DNA from: Paratinospora sagittata
Taxonomy: Eukaryota > Streptophyta > Magnoliopsida > Ranunculales > Menispermaceae
DNA length: 64,000 nt
Reading direction: 5' to 3'
Assembly: GCA_035771175.1 (NCBI GenBank)
Contig: CM069589.1
Span: 24,446,201-24,510,200 of the forward strand
Shown here in pieces: positions 20,671 to 32,659 of this stretch. A program made the position numbers and the translations under genes. How positions within the stretch are numbered: the first letter of the stretch is position 1; the number at the start of each line of letters is the position of its first letter. A model generated the notes under the pieces. The model saw only the letters and a list, made by a program, of their open reading frames with translations. It did no database searches and had not been told where the DNA came from.

Positions 20671-23351
20671 GTCACGACCTACGAACTGTGACGTCATGAC
20701 CGGCACGGAACCCACGGGTATACCCTCCCTCGATACACCTGACGTCCGGTCAGCCTAATTAAACAACCCAAACATAAACACATAATTCCCATATAAACAT
20801 CAAACTAAATGGACATAAGTAAATCATTAAGATAATTACATTCCCAAAATGTAAACCATAAAATTTCCAAAGTCCAAAATAATCAAATAACATAATTATG
20901 TACTTAACCATAAAATACAACCCATCTACGTGTTAAGTATAAACATTAGGTGTTATATAGTGCAATTTATCAAAATGCAGAAAAGTACTAAAACACCTAC
21001 ATCACAAAATACAGGAAAATACTCCGCAGCTAAGCCTTTTCCTTCCCCTTCCTATCCGAACCTGAAATGATAAGAATGAGGAGTGAGCTCAGTGAGTGTT
21101 TTCTACAAGTGGCAACATATATATACATTTAGGTAAAACAATGCAAGATCATTAAAACTATTTAAACAACATGACTTGATTACATACATGCCAAATATAA
21201 TGCATCATGTCATAACCAAGCCAATGCATATCATTTTTTAAACATGCACATGCAATCCTAACACCTCCTAAGTAAGGGCGATCAAGGGCCTGGGTTCGCG
21301 ACACTTAGCGCCCGATCCGACCAAACAATACTCATATTCTAATAGGATGCTGGGGGTTGTGTAGCTAATAGGATTAACCCACCAAGAGAAATACCATGTC
21401 TAGGCGATCCTATCTGCACAAGCCATAAAATCCTCTGCAAGGTTCACAACTGGGGATCACCACTAGACTTACGAGATTTTTCAAAGAAAAATCCCAACTA
21501 GGAGATCCAACCCAAATTGCTAACCCAACTAGACTATGCTCAAATACATTTCATGAATCATTAAATCATGCATACTACAATAGATAAGCATTTAAAACAC
21601 TTTATACTACAATGCCACATATAGAAACCAACAAGTAAAGAAACACTCACAAATCGATTGGCTAGACTTAGCCAATCCAAATCCAACCACAAGAAGTATT
21701 AGAATGCACCAAAACACTCCAATTCACCTCAACCTCCAATTGGCTTAATTGGGCCACTTAGATCAATCAAAATCCCTGCATAATACACAGTTCATTCATC
21801 ACCAAAAATCAGTCCATAAGCATGCCATTCAACCATGTTTAAACCCAATTCAATAGCCAATTAAGACTCTAAAATGGTTGTACCCATGAGCTAACTCATA
21901 TTGCTCAATCTAACCATTTTATATCTAACTTAAACCTCGTTTAACCCAAATGAATGCAATAGGTTGATTCCCATGATCTAACCATCATATTACAATGTAT
22001 TCAATCACGATTGGCGCCAATTAGACTAATTTCCATGTCAATTTCATCAATTGACTTAGTCTAGGTCAAAATTCCCAAATTTGGGCAAATCCCCAAATTC
22101 ATGACCTAGGTTTTTCACCATTCAAAATCAGTAAATTGGACTATCAAACATCCACATTTACTCATTTAATCAACATAGACTATATGCAACTTGAATGGAA
22201 AACCCGAAGTCCATAACCTAGGTTTACAATTTCTTGCTAGAAATTAGGGGTTTCACCATTAATGGGTTCCCAACACCCTCTAGATACACATATCTAGCAT
22301 GAAAGACCTAATTCCAGAATGTGTTTTTCCACCACCCCCTTAAAATTCGGGATTCATGTGTGGAAAACACTTCTTAGGTGTTGTTCTAGGTCAATGAAGG
22401 CCATTAATACCACATACAAGCTTAAAATAGCATGAACAAGCAAGCCCTAGGTCTAGAACCCTTCAAATCCGGGATTCATACCAATGCCTAGGTCAAAAGA
22501 AAGGTTGAATGCACAAGCCAAAGAGATTAAAAGAAGAAAATGAGGAAAAACATGATACCTTAGAGGATTCTTGAGCCAAAATGCTCCATAACCCTAGCCT
22601 TTCTCCTCTTCTCTTCTCTTCTCCCCTTATTTTCCTCTTCTCCAAGCTATTTTTCTCCTTTTGGAAGTGTAAAAATGAGCAAAAACACGTCCAAGTGCTT
22701 TTATAGAAGTTAAGTTGCAAAATTGGGCCTACAAGTTAAAAAAAAAACACACTTAAATAAAAGAAATAATTTGCCTGCTGTAATTACTTGCACTTAGATA
22801 ATCAATTTCTTGCAAAAAACTCACTAATTTAAAATCTTAACCATTTTAAATTTTTATGAGTCAATTAATAACCTTATGGTAAAATTTCAACTCAATCCAA
22901 CGGTGGGATGGTGAGATCCAACCGTTTGATCAAAACTACGCAAGAAAAATCTGCAAATCTGAGAAACAGTGCTTGGAATCTTATACCTCACGTTAGACAA
23001 CCCCGATCAAGATCTTAACAGTTCATAATGAAGATCTATCAGAGATGAATAACAAGAAAAAAGTTTAGCTCAATCGGACCATGGATATTGGAGATCATGC
23101 CATTGATGTAATCAGTGACAGAAATTTCTTCCTCCATGGAGCGAGCTCCACTGATCCAAAACACTATTTTCGACATGTTTCGATGTCGAACAGGTCTCCA
23201 ATCATTCCAAGACCTTACGCACACATTAAAAAACTTAAAATCATGTAAAGACACTCGAACCAACATGCTTCGACCATCAAATACGTATACGTACACATAT
23301 ACGGGTACTCTACGGGTCAAAATGATGTCATCCTAAGGTACGGACGTTACA
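20671..23351. mobile_element. 2.7-kb TG...CA insertion in copia integrase, TSD AGATA/CGATA
   Basis: It starts TGTCACGACCTACGAACTG and ends GTACGGACGTTACA. Integrase codons continue on both sides (HFWAEAISI to the right, MNQTLIRKS to the left), which fixes the insertion. No coding sequence is seen. It holds TGAGCTCAGTGAG near 21085 and CCAACGG words near 22895-22925, as in relatives of the insertion at 1136-4070. A solo LTR is the simplest reading. Confidence 0.7.
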
Positions 23352-23716
23352 CGATACTAATTGCTTCAGCCCAAAAGTGCGTAGCTGTGTTGTATTCCCA
23401 AAGCATAGTTCTACATGTCTCTTGAAGTGTTCTATTCTTCCTCTCAACTACCCCATTTTGTTGAGGAGTTAAGTGATGAGTGTATCCTTGTTGATTACAA
23501 AAATCCTCAACATTTTTGTTTACAAATTCTCCACCTCTATCAGTTCTAATGATCGTGATTTTATATCCTTTCTCATTTTCTACTCTATAAAAATACTTCA
23601 TAAATATATCACACACTTCATGTTATTGAGCAAGAAAGAAAACCCATGTATAGCGAGAATAATCATCGACAATCACAAACACATATGATTTTCCACCTAA
23701 GCTTTGGGTTCTTTAA
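23352..23716 (-). pseudogene. Copia integrase core, truncated
   Basis: The minus strand reads SLGGKSYVFVIVDDYSRYTW from about 23708, with a stop near 23625. It then reads the second catalytic aspartate in IRTDRGGEFVN and the glutamate in GVVERKNRTLQE (23347-23616). All three acidic residues of the DDE core are present. It continues to the left of the 20671-23351 insertion. On the right it is cut by an Athila LTR fragment starting TGCGTGC at 23717. Confidence 0.85.
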
Positions 23717-24430
23717 TGCGTGCTAACCGTAAGTGTGCGGTGTCAAGTTATAGCAATTTCTGATGAGAATCGGGTATCGTCCTCAAGGATTGATTTATTA
23801 CACTAATTATATCGTTCCTAGCCCTAATTTTATCTAGAAAACCAAATTTTAATGATCAGTTAACTAAAATAATACTTAAACTAAAGCAATAATTAAAACA
23901 ACAAATTATCAGAATTTTTTGGAGAAAAATCAATATTAAAAACACCTAGAGATTCAATTTCACCTAATTATCAATTATGCAATATTAGACATGATTATTA
24001 GCAAATCATTATTCAAGTTTATAAGTCAAAATCCTCTAGTTTCTAACACCCTCTGTCGGGTGTTGCATTAGAATCTATCACCAAAATATAGTTTCAATCT
24101 ATCGATAAAAACCAATATATTAGCAACACATTAAGCCTTGTGATTTTCCTACAACTTCATAAAACATCGCATATCAATCGATACTACGATAATCTCATGT
24201 CATATTTCTCATGTTCCAGCCTAAAGAACCTTCTATCAGTGCCTTCCTCCAAGTCTATGATCAATTAATCTATGGCCAAGAAATCAATAGCATTGTGCAT
24301 GGAGAAATATAAATAAACTATGAATAACTCATCTATAATAAACAAATACTAATATTATTGCATAATCTCTAATATAGGATCCATTTCATCTCTAGACTAA
24401 TAAGTTAGTTCATAACTTGGAATAATATTT
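23717..24430 (-). repeat. Athila LTR fragment
   Basis: It begins TGCGTGCTAACCGTAAGTGTG and continues with GTGTCAAGTTATAGC and CGTCCTCAAGGATTGATT, the reverse complement of the LTR end seen before the primer site near 45000. It runs back to TTCATAACTTGGAATAAT (compare 42850). The outer TGATA end is missing, so it is a truncated copy in the integrase. Confidence 0.75.
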
Positions 24431-24464
24431 TTCAGAAAAAGAAATGTTTTATTATAGAACCCTA

Positions 24465-25134
24465 TCAGCGTGCTATCAACACTGATAGTGTGCACTGCCT
24501 TATGGAAAATTTTGGAAAATTGCTGGATAGCCTTATTTTTGAAAAATTAATATTTTGACACTCAAGAACCATTCCATTGACTCAAAACATATTGATATAA
24601 GATTAAAAACTTTTAAATAATTCAAAACTCATTTAAATTATGATTAAAACCATTCGGAAAACATTTTTTCAAAATGAAATACTATATCGAAGTGATTTTG
24701 AAGACTTTGCAATTTTCAGAATTTTAGTGTTGAGATTGACCGAGAAGTTACCCTACACACCAAAGATAAAACTAACGCATTAGACATTAGATATGTCTTC
24801 GTTCTTCGAGCTTGATCTTTGTAGACTTCGAAAGCTATTGTTTGATGTGTTCTTGATGCCATACAGGTGATGTGTTATCTTACCTAGACCACTTCCTATA
24901 CTTACAGTTTAAAACAATGGATAGCCTCTGCAAATCTAAGCACAAAAGGGATAAAATGAAGAACTTGCTGAACAATGACGTTATCATCAAGACAGATCGT
25001 AATCTTGATTCAATTCGAAGCTTGTTTTGGCAAATGCAAGAATCATTACTTTCTTCTCTTGAAAAACTCTTTGGAAAGCTCAATCTAACTTGCAAAAATC
25101 GTGTGTGTTTATATTTTTGAAAATCAGAGAATGA
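24465..25134 (-). repeat. Rearranged LTR pieces of the GATAGCGCGCTATC family
   Basis: 24465-24865 matches the word array and outer part of the LTR at 14488-15912, including TATCAGCGTGCTATC and GATAGTGTGCACTGCC (24471-24508). 24866-25134 matches an inner part (compare 14840-15190; both have ACTTACAGTT and GGATAGCCTCTG). The two are in the wrong order for one intact LTR, so recombination or a second insertion is implied. It may be what remains of the 5' LTR of the element at 14488-23716. Confidence 0.6.
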
Positions 25135-25149
25135 GTGTTTTATAAAATT

Positions 25150-25510
25150 AGAAGTTGCAGGTTAAAGAGCAAGAGAGCTCCAACATTCACAAGGCTTAGG
25201 TTGCTAAGAGAAATACTAGACATGCTAGAAGGTCTACTACTAGAGCCTAATGATAATACTGAGGAGGGTAGAATTCCCATAGCTCAAGCTACCAAGGGTA
25301 TGACACCACCTGAAGGTGAAGAAGATGTGTTTGAGATTCCACCACCAAGAGCATATGTTCGACCTGAACATGTTGGTGTTTTTATGTCCCAACATTTTGC
25401 AACTGGTCTTGTTGAACATTACAGAAGGTCAATCATGAAAGTTGATCCCCTTAATCGCTTTGATTCTGATAAGGAACGAGAATCTACTTTTCAAAATTTC
25501 ATGAGAAACT
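25150..25510 (+). pseudogene. C-terminal part of a plus-strand third ORF, first piece
   Basis: An open frame reads APTFTRLRLLREILDMLEG, an acidic stretch, then EDVFEIPPPRAYVRPEHVG and FATGLVEHYRR. The spacing PE..G......FA.GL.E.........PL..F also fits the C-terminus of third ORF copy 1 (7934-8434), so I take it as the same module from another family. The frame stops at a solo LTR inserted at 25511 and continues after it at 27946. The N-terminal part is lost. No function is known. Confidence 0.5.
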
Positions 25511-25888
25511 TGTTGACTTAAGTGGTTTTCCACTTAGTATTCTCCAAAGTGTTTTGATGCTAACAAATAATATAATTACGGTACTAATATCTTTAACTTA
25601 GTTGTTTTAGTGCTAACTAGTTATATCAGATGGATTCAACTATACTGTCAAAGCATGTGGATGAACGACAATGCACGAAGATTCAAGAGCTTCATGTTTG
25701 TAATCCTTAGTTTAGAATCATAGTGCTGTAAAATAATTCTTACTTGTTCCAACCACAATATGATTTGCATCTTTTGAAAATCATGCATATAGGTTACATA
25801 CTCATGCATATACACTATTATTATATTGATCATGCATGCACACACATTATCATGATTATTATTCAATCATAAAGTTAATATTGTTTAT

Positions 25889-26017
<129 letters not shown>

Positions 26018-26247
26018 CATTGATTATCATGGACTCGTATTACTAACTTCGCATGGTTTTATCATTTTACGTGTATCGTATCGAATGATTTGATCGTCTG
26101 TTTTAATCGATCGTTTTACATTTGTTTATCTTTGTCATTTGTGTTTCAATCTTGTCAAAAATGTTTTCAAAGTTAGTTTATATGTTTGACAATGTCTTAA
26201 ACTCTTTTTTATCAAAAAACCAGGTTAGTCTATATCACTTCAACGTA

Positions 26248-26635
26248 AAGGAACGCACTCCTTTTTCAAAGAACGCGCTCCTGTACATTTTCTTGAGATT
26301 TAGATTCTTCTGATCAGAGTTTAAGGAACGCACTCCTTAAGAAAGGAACACGCTCCCGGGCTTTTCCCGAGACTCATATTTTTCTGATCAGGGAAAAAGG
26401 AACGCGCTCTTTTTAATAGGAACACACTCCTGTAGAAAATGGCAAAATATGAAATTTTATAGAGGTAGTGGTTCTTGATGAAGAACCTCGCTCCTATGCC
26501 TAACGGACATATTAAGGAATACACTCCTCATATAACGAACACGCTCCTTGATTGGAAAGAAATCTGAAAATTTTCAGGTTTCGAAGCAGAAGGGCGCTCC
26601 TTCATTGAAGAACGCGTTCTTGTGTCTCGGTCTGG
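26248..26635 (+). promoter_or_regulatory. Array of GGAACGCGCTCC words in the solo LTR
   Basis: About eleven words of the form GGAACGC(A/G)CTCC occur, mostly as pairs 20-21 bp apart: GGAACGCACTCC with GAACGCGCTCC, GGAACGCACTCC with GGAACACGCTCC, GGAACGCGCTCT with GGAACACACTCC. The last pair ends just before the TATA box at 26643. Confidence 0.7.
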
Positions 26636-27945
26636 TATTTTTCTATAAATACCACACTTGTTCATTTGAAAAGCAACTTTTGCAAAATTATAGAACTTGT
26701 GCCGTTTTTCATACTATCATTTTTACAGTTTCAAAACAAGTTCTTGAATGATTTTAAACATCTTTCAAAGAAAAAAGTTCACCTACATTTATATCTTTGA
26801 TGCATACTTCTGTATAGTTCGCCTAATCCTTCAAACTCTTTGAAAATCTAGTGTGTTTCTCTTAAGAAATTGATCAAGCCATTTTGAGTGATTCATTCAC
26901 ATCTTGTTGATTCTTGATCATCATTGAAGGAGATATATCACAACCATCACCACACTTGAAGAATCTCTGAGCTTCATCCTTATCTAAGTTTGGTAAAATC
27001 TTTCCATTAAGATTTTGTGATTTTGTTTGAGTAAATCAGTTTTGTGCTTGATTTGATATCTAGAAAATCGTTCTTGATTTGAGTACTACTTGTGAAACCA
27101 TATTTGATCTTCATATTACATTATCTTGTTTAGTGGTTTCATACATATCATGTGGTATTAATTCATGTGCTAAACTTACATTATTTTGAATCGATTTCAT
27201 TGATCATTACTTGTGTATTTTGATTCTTGATCTTAACCATTTATATATTTAGAATCAACAAGTCTTGATCATTCTTGCATATTGATTCTTGTGTTTTGTA
27301 CATATCATTGTTAGAATCAATATTTGAATACATGTGCATATTATATTTTTGATTTCATATCATTAATATTTGAATCGATTGCATGTATTTGAAATCATCT
27401 ATTTCAACTTTACATCATTTTAAATATTGTAGTTGGAATAGTAGTGATTATTCATTCAAGATTGTACACTTAATATTGTTGAGAGTTTTTTAGAACATCT
27501 TTCTCTATCATTTGTAATCTTGATGTATTGTTGACTTGTTAGTCAACTGGGACTATACCATATATTTGTACGGCTCGTAACCATGCCCGTAAGTTGGTTA
27601 CAGTACGGCTTTTTAGCCAAGCCCTTGTGTAAGCTAGTGTGTGCAGCTTTCTAATCAAGCCCTTGTGTTAGTTAATGTATATGGCTTCTAGTGACACCCG
27701 TAAGTTGACTAGCCAATAATGTATTGGGAAATCCAGATCGTAGTGATCAGGTAGTGGACGTAGGTTCAAGGGGAACCGAACCACTATAAATCGCTGTGTG
27801 CATTTATTTTTCTTGCACTTGATTATTTTGATTGTTACCTACTGCACACTTTATCTGTTTAATTATTTTAACCAAAAGGTAACGCGAAAGTCCACAAAGT
27901 CCAATTCACCCCCCTCTTGGACTATAATACTAGGCCAACAAAACT

Positions 27946-28139
27946 ACAGAGGAAAAGATAAAGCCAAAGACAAATGCAAATCATCCAAGAAGGGCAAGAA
28001 CATTTTACCTCTTTATGTTTTCAAAAGGGGGAGAAGCAAGAGAAGAAGTAAGAAAAGAAAAGTACGCAATTCAGGGGGAGAATTAAGAGAATTAAGAGAA
28101 TTAGAAGAATCAATATCTGTTTTTAGTTTATCTTTGTAA
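27946..28139 (+). pseudogene. C-terminal part of a plus-strand third ORF, second piece
   Basis: The frame from 25150-25510 continues after the solo LTR with a very basic tail (GKDKAKDKCKSSKKGK, then RGRSKRRSKKRK) and ends at TAA 28137-28139. The basic blocks look like a nuclear localisation or nucleic-acid-binding tail. It lies about 235 bp upstream of a polypurine tract and 3' LTR of the same strand, the position third ORFs hold in the other two elements. Confidence 0.5.
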
Positions 28140-28364
28140 TCTATATGTTTGTAATGCTTTGACTCTAGGTGTTTGTTCTATTTTATTTGTTTTGAATGAG
28201 AACAATGAATGAATGAGTTGCTATGTATCTGTTTTCTCAAACAATGAATGAACAGATTTATGATGTTGATGTGCTATATTGTCAATCTTATCTCATGACT
28301 TATCACAACATGCATCCATTTGAGAAAATAAGCCAAAAATTTTGTGAGTGTTTGAAATCATCAA
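28140..28364 (+). other. 3' untranslated stretch before the polypurine tract
   Basis: AT-rich, with no ORF. It ends with ATCATCAAACA (28357-28367), which is complementary to TGTTTTGATGAT inside the LTR (28404-28415). Confidence 0.5.
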
Positions 28365-28376
28365 ACAGGGGGAGAT
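28365..28376 (+). other. 3' polypurine tract
   Basis: ACAGGGGGAGAT stands directly before the LTR start TGTTGTCTCAAGG. This is the SIRE-type tract and sets the element as plus-strand with its 3' LTR at 28377. Confidence 0.85.
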
Positions 28377-29304
28377 TGTTGTCTCAAGGAACCCCATGAA
28401 AAATGTTTTGATGATGGAAAACCTCTCTATCTTGTGAACTAATGAATCTGTTAAGTGTTTCAGTTAAGAATTGAAGATTAAATTTCTTGAGCTGATTCAT
28501 TCAATTGAGAAGAAGAAATCAAGCTAAGCTCAAATGAAGATATGATCAATCAAGACTCAAGTCGCAGATGTAATATGGTCAGTCAGTTGGTCTAGATTTG
28601 TAGAATCTTTACTCAGCATACTTCAGCTTAATTCTGATAAGAAATAATTTCAAATTTAATTTTAACTTTCAATGTTTGTTTTTCATTGATCGGATTTCAA
28701 AATGGTTCAATCGTGGTTCAAATCACTTATTTCAATTCAAAATGTTCTTAATATATTCCTTCTTAGAATGATGATTTTGATACATTTTGATTCAATCTGA
28801 TTTCAAAGCAAAAGATTTTCAGAAACCCAGTTGAAATTTTTATCAATGTCAAGTAGGACGCTCACAACGTTCATGACGCTCAAGCAGTGGCCAGTTCACT
28901 TAAATTCAGGCCCACACTACAGGACATTCCTATCGCTACAAGACGCTCAAGATTTCTAGAAAATCTTGTAGCAGGTTCCAGTAGGAAGCTTTAAGAGTAA
29001 TAGGGCCCTCCCTAATCCAACTGAGTTCAACCTTATTGGCCTAGTATTATAGTCCAAGAGGGGGCGTGAATTGGACTTGGCAGATTTTCGCGTTACCTTT
29101 CGGATAATATAATTAAACAGATAAAGTGCGCAGTAGGTAACAATAAAAAATAAACAAATGCAGGAAAGATAATTAGATAAAGAGATTTCGAGTGGTTTTG
29201 GTTTCCCTAGAACCTACATCCACTACCCAATCACCACGATTAGGATTTCTCAATACACTATTGGCCATTCAACTTACGGGCGTGACTAGAAGTCGTTTAC
29301 ACTA

Positions 29305-29432
29305 ACAAATATAAGGGCTTAGATAGAAATCTACACAAGGGCTTGGTTAGAAAGCCACACACCAACCAACACAAGGGCTTGGTTAGAAAGCCACACTCTA
29401 GCCTACACAAGGGCTTTGCTAGAAAGCCACAC
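29305..29432 (-). repeat. Tandem repeat in LTR U5, period about 43 bp
   Basis: The phrase AAGGGCTT-G-TAGAAA-CCACAC recurs about four times. The plus-strand sister LTR has a looser form of it (CAAGCCCTTGTGT near 27617 and 27655). The TKPLC-repeat open frame here is an artefact. Confidence 0.8.
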
Positions 29433-30410
29433 TGTAACCAACTTACGACGTGTGGTTGCGAGCCGTACAATATATGGTATAAATCCCAAGTTGACAAACA
29501 CGTCAACGATACATCAAGATGACAAAAGATTTAGAGAAGTGTTCTATAACACTCTCAACTATGTTAAGCTTACAATCTTGAATGAGTAAACACCACTATT
29601 CCAACCACAATGATTTAAATGATGCGATGTCTTTAAATAGTTTTTCTCAAATGCAATTGATTCAAATGTATACGATATGAAACCGAGAATCGATTATGCA
29701 CATGTAACAAAATTTTGATTCTAACAATGATATGTTTAAGGCACAAGAATTAATACATAATGATGATCAAAACTTGATGATTCTAAATGAATAAATGATT
29801 AAGATCAAGAATCAAGCAAACCAAGTATTGATCTATGAAGTCGATTCAATATAATATAACTTTAACACATGAATTGATACCACAAGATGCTTATGAAACC
29901 ACTAAACAAGATATAATGATATGAAAATCAAAATAGGGTTTCACACACAATAATCAAAATGAAATCAGTTTTCAAGATATTTGCTTAAGCAAAAAACTAA
30001 TTTGCTCAAACAAAATCAGAAGAATCGAGTTAGAGAAATTTTACCCCACTTTGGGTAAGGTTGAAGCTCAATGATTTTTCAAGAGTGATGTTGGATGAGA
30101 GATACCACGTTCAAGAATGATTAAGACACAACAAGATGTGTAGATAACACTCAAAAACGTGTTGAACACTTACTTAATGGAAACACACAAGTTTCTCAAA
30201 TTTTTGAAAGATTTGGAGAACTTTTCGAAAGTATGAATCAATAAATCAAATGTAAGTGAACTTTTGGTGTAAAAGAGGTTTAAAATCACTCAAGAACTTT
30301 GTTTTGGACTTGTAGTACTGCTAAGATGAAAAATGCACAAGTTCTTTGGTTATTGCAAAAGTTGCTCTTCAAATGAGCAAGTGTGGTATTTATAAAAAAA
30401 ATACCACACC

Positions 30411-30775
30411 GAGGTACAGGAACGCATTCATCAAGGAAGAAACGCGTTTCTGCTTTGAAATCTAAAAAAATCTCAAATTTTCCTCCAATCAAGGAGCGCA
30501 TTCCTTATATAAGGAGCGTGTTATTTAATGTGTTCATTGGGCATAGAAGCGAGGTTCTTCATCAAGAACCACTGATTCATAAACTTTCCTATTTTGCCCT
30601 TGACAATAGGAGTGCGTTCCTACTTGAAGGAGCACATTCCTTTTTCCCTGATCAGAAAAATCTGATTCTCGGGAAAAACCACAAGAGCGCGTTCTTTAAA
30701 CTTTGATGAAAAATCCTGAGTCTCGGAAAAATACTCAGGAGCGTGTTCCTTAGGAGAGGAACGTGTTCCTTCACT
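30411..30775 (-). promoter_or_regulatory. Array of GGAACGCGTTCC words in the solo LTR
   Basis: Words AGGAACGCATTCA, GAAACGCGTTTC, GGAGCGCATTCC, GGAGCGTGTTAT, GGAGTGCGTTCC, GGAGCACATTCC, AGAGCGCGTTCT, GGAGCGTGTTCC and GGAACGTGTTCC occur, mostly as pairs about 20-22 bp apart, directly upstream (minus strand) of the TATA box. Confidence 0.7.
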
Positions 30776-32324
30776 GTGAAGTGAAAGAAACCTGATTTTT
30801 TTTACAATAAAGAGTTTAGGACATTGTCAAATACATAGACTAACTTTAAAAGCAATTTTTGACAAGATTAAAGTATAATTGCAAAGTTAAATACGTGTAA
30901 ATCAATTGACTAAGCATATGATTGAAACATTCAAAATAATACACGTAAAATGATGAAACCATGCAAAGTTGGTAATAATGAATGCATGTTAATCACTGAT
31001 AAAAATATGCATGACAAACAATTTTAACTAAGTGTGATTGCATAATTATCATATTAATGTGTGTGCATGCATGATTCATAATATAATAGTGTAAATGCAT
31101 GAGTATGATAAATTATATGTATGATTTTCGAAAAGTTACAAATTATATTGTGGTTGGAACATGTAAATGTTACTCTACAGCACTAAGATTCGAAATAAAA
31201 AATACAACAATGAAGCTCTTGAGTCTTCATGCAATGTTCTTTTTACATGCTTTGACAAACTAGTTGAATCCATATGATATAGCTAGTTAGCACCGAAACA
31301 ACTACGTCAAAGAGATTAGATATCACAAGTATGTTGTTTGTAATCATCAAAACAAAACCGGGTGAGAGTAGTTACATCAACAAACTTGTCTCTCGGGTTA
31401 TTATTCTTTCAAGACGCTATTAACAACTGTGTCAGATCTTGACAACTGTCTTTGCTGCTCTTTCTGCAAAAGTTGTTTTCTGATTGAATTATGTTTTCGT
31501 GTAAACTCCTTTGCATAAGAAAACCTCATCAGAATTGAGCATACCATTTTCATAAAAGATTTGAGCAGTTTGACTCAAAATTCAAATTTCTTTTCAACAG
31601 TCTCCAGAATTCAAATCTCAGTTTCGGCACAATGTTCATTTATAAATAACCAATTTCAACAAGAGTAAAATGACTTTCAAAAATTCTATGATCTTGCACT
31701 CTTTGAACATTAATCAATTTTTAAATTGTTTTTGAGTTGCAAATACTTTGTTTCAAAAGATTTTTCAACTTTGGATTTCTTGTGCAAAATATTCTATATT
31801 CTTTCAAAAATCCAAAGTAAAAGGCAAACCTATCTTTACTCATTTTTCAGCTACTTCAAATATATTATTCTTTGTTGAATCGTTGCTGAGTAAAGGTTCA
31901 TAGGTTTGAGTTGCAAACAAACTGGAAATCAGTTTGTATTTGATGTATTTTGCTGCAACTATATAAGTTGCATTCAATCCTTTAGTGATTGTAAGTAAAC
32001 TCACACCTATGTAAGATGAGTGATTGTAGGTAGACTCACACCTATGTAAGTTAAGTGGTGTAAAGGTTGTCTCACATTTGTGAAGGTAAGAGTGTAATAG
32101 GTTTGATCCTCACCTATAAAGAGTGATCATTAGTGGAAGTTTGAAATCCTAACTGGGGAGGTACGGTAGTGGAAGTAGGCATATAGCTGAACAACTCTAA
32201 ATCATTGTGTTCATTTATTTAATTTGATTTAATTCCACTCTTTGTCATTACATAAATTTTAAGTTACAAAAATTGTTGATCAGTCCAATTCACCCCTCAT
32301 CTTGGACATATTTCTGGGCCAACA

Positions 32325-32659
32325 CTGTCTTGGAAGGGCGTTAATAGTTGCATTACTCACTTACGCTACTTAATCTTTAAGGGCGCTTCTACTCTTGAGG
32401 ACGCTTATGTGTTTTCCTCTTTTTGATGATTCAAAAGGGGGGGAGAAGAGGAACCTAAAGAAGAACATAAGGGGGAGAAGAGAAGAATAAAAATGAGAGC
32501 AAAATTATGCATTGTGAGTAAGGGAGAGCAAAATTATTGATTAAATAATTTGTTTCTTACATTTTTCATATTCAGCATGATTTGCATTCACATGCATTCA
32601 TATAGATTAACTTGCTTCAAGGCCTATAGTAATATATTTGAAATCATAAAAAATGAGGA
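32325..32659 (+). other. Remnant of a copia 3' region with GGACGCT words and purine tracts
   Basis: Directly after the LTR end come AAGGGCGTTAAT, ACTTACGCTACT, AAGGGCGCTTCT and GAGGACGCTTATG (32330-32405). TTTTTGATGATTCAAAAGG and several GGGGGAGAAG purine runs follow. It looks like non-coding DNA from between pol and the 3' LTR of a relative. No ORF is seen. Confidence 0.5.

Larger units (their letters stand above)
14488..23716 (-). mobile_element. Second SIRE-like copia element, 3' two-thirds, with third ORF
   Basis: Reading the minus strand downstream: integrase core (23352-23716), a 2.7-kb insertion (20671-23351), integrase tail and linker, RT, RNase H, an internal promoter, the third ORF, a polypurine tract and the 3' LTR (14488-15912). 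All parts share one strand and follow the SIRE-like order. Gag, protease and a proper 5' LTR are missing on the right, where an Athila LTR fragment interrupts the integrase. LTR pieces of the same family at 24465-25134 may be remains of its 5' end. The left end lies inside the gypsy gag. Confidence 0.75.
29034..31382 (-). mobile_element. Solo copia LTR, TSD AACCT/AACTT, GGAACGCGTTCC family
   Basis: The left end is TATTGGCCTAGTATTATAG (first G changed to A) and the right end GTTACATCAACA, 2349 bp. It is a reverse-strand sister of 25511-27940. A TATA-like box is near 30386-30398. The U5 side has a short tandem repeat (ACAAGGGCTTGGTTAGAAAG, about four copies at 29305-29432). No coding sequence. 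Confidence 0.8.
28377..32324 (+). repeat. 3' copia LTR, GGACGCTCA family, split by a later LTR
   Basis: Pieces 28377-29033 and 31383-32324 form an LTR of about 1.6 kb that starts TGTTGTCTCAAGGAACCCC and ends TTTCTGGGCCAACA. Words GTAGGACGCTCA, ATGACGCTCAAG and CAAGACGCTCAAG lie at 28853-29000, and one more after the split (CAAGACGCTATTAAC, 31410). A TATA-like TTTATAAATA follows near 31640. The U5 side has repeated CTCACACCTATGTAAG phrases at 32000-32100. Confidence 0.75.

Noticed and set aside
26248..26635. Regularly spaced short palindromes resembling a CRISPR array
   Set aside because: Words are only 12 bp, imperfect, with 8-9 bp spacers, lie upstream of a TATA box in a plant LTR, and recur in sister LTRs. 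No cas genes and the wrong kind of genome.
29297..29506. ORF with repeated TKPLC
   Set aside because: Product of the 43-bp tandem repeat in an LTR leader.
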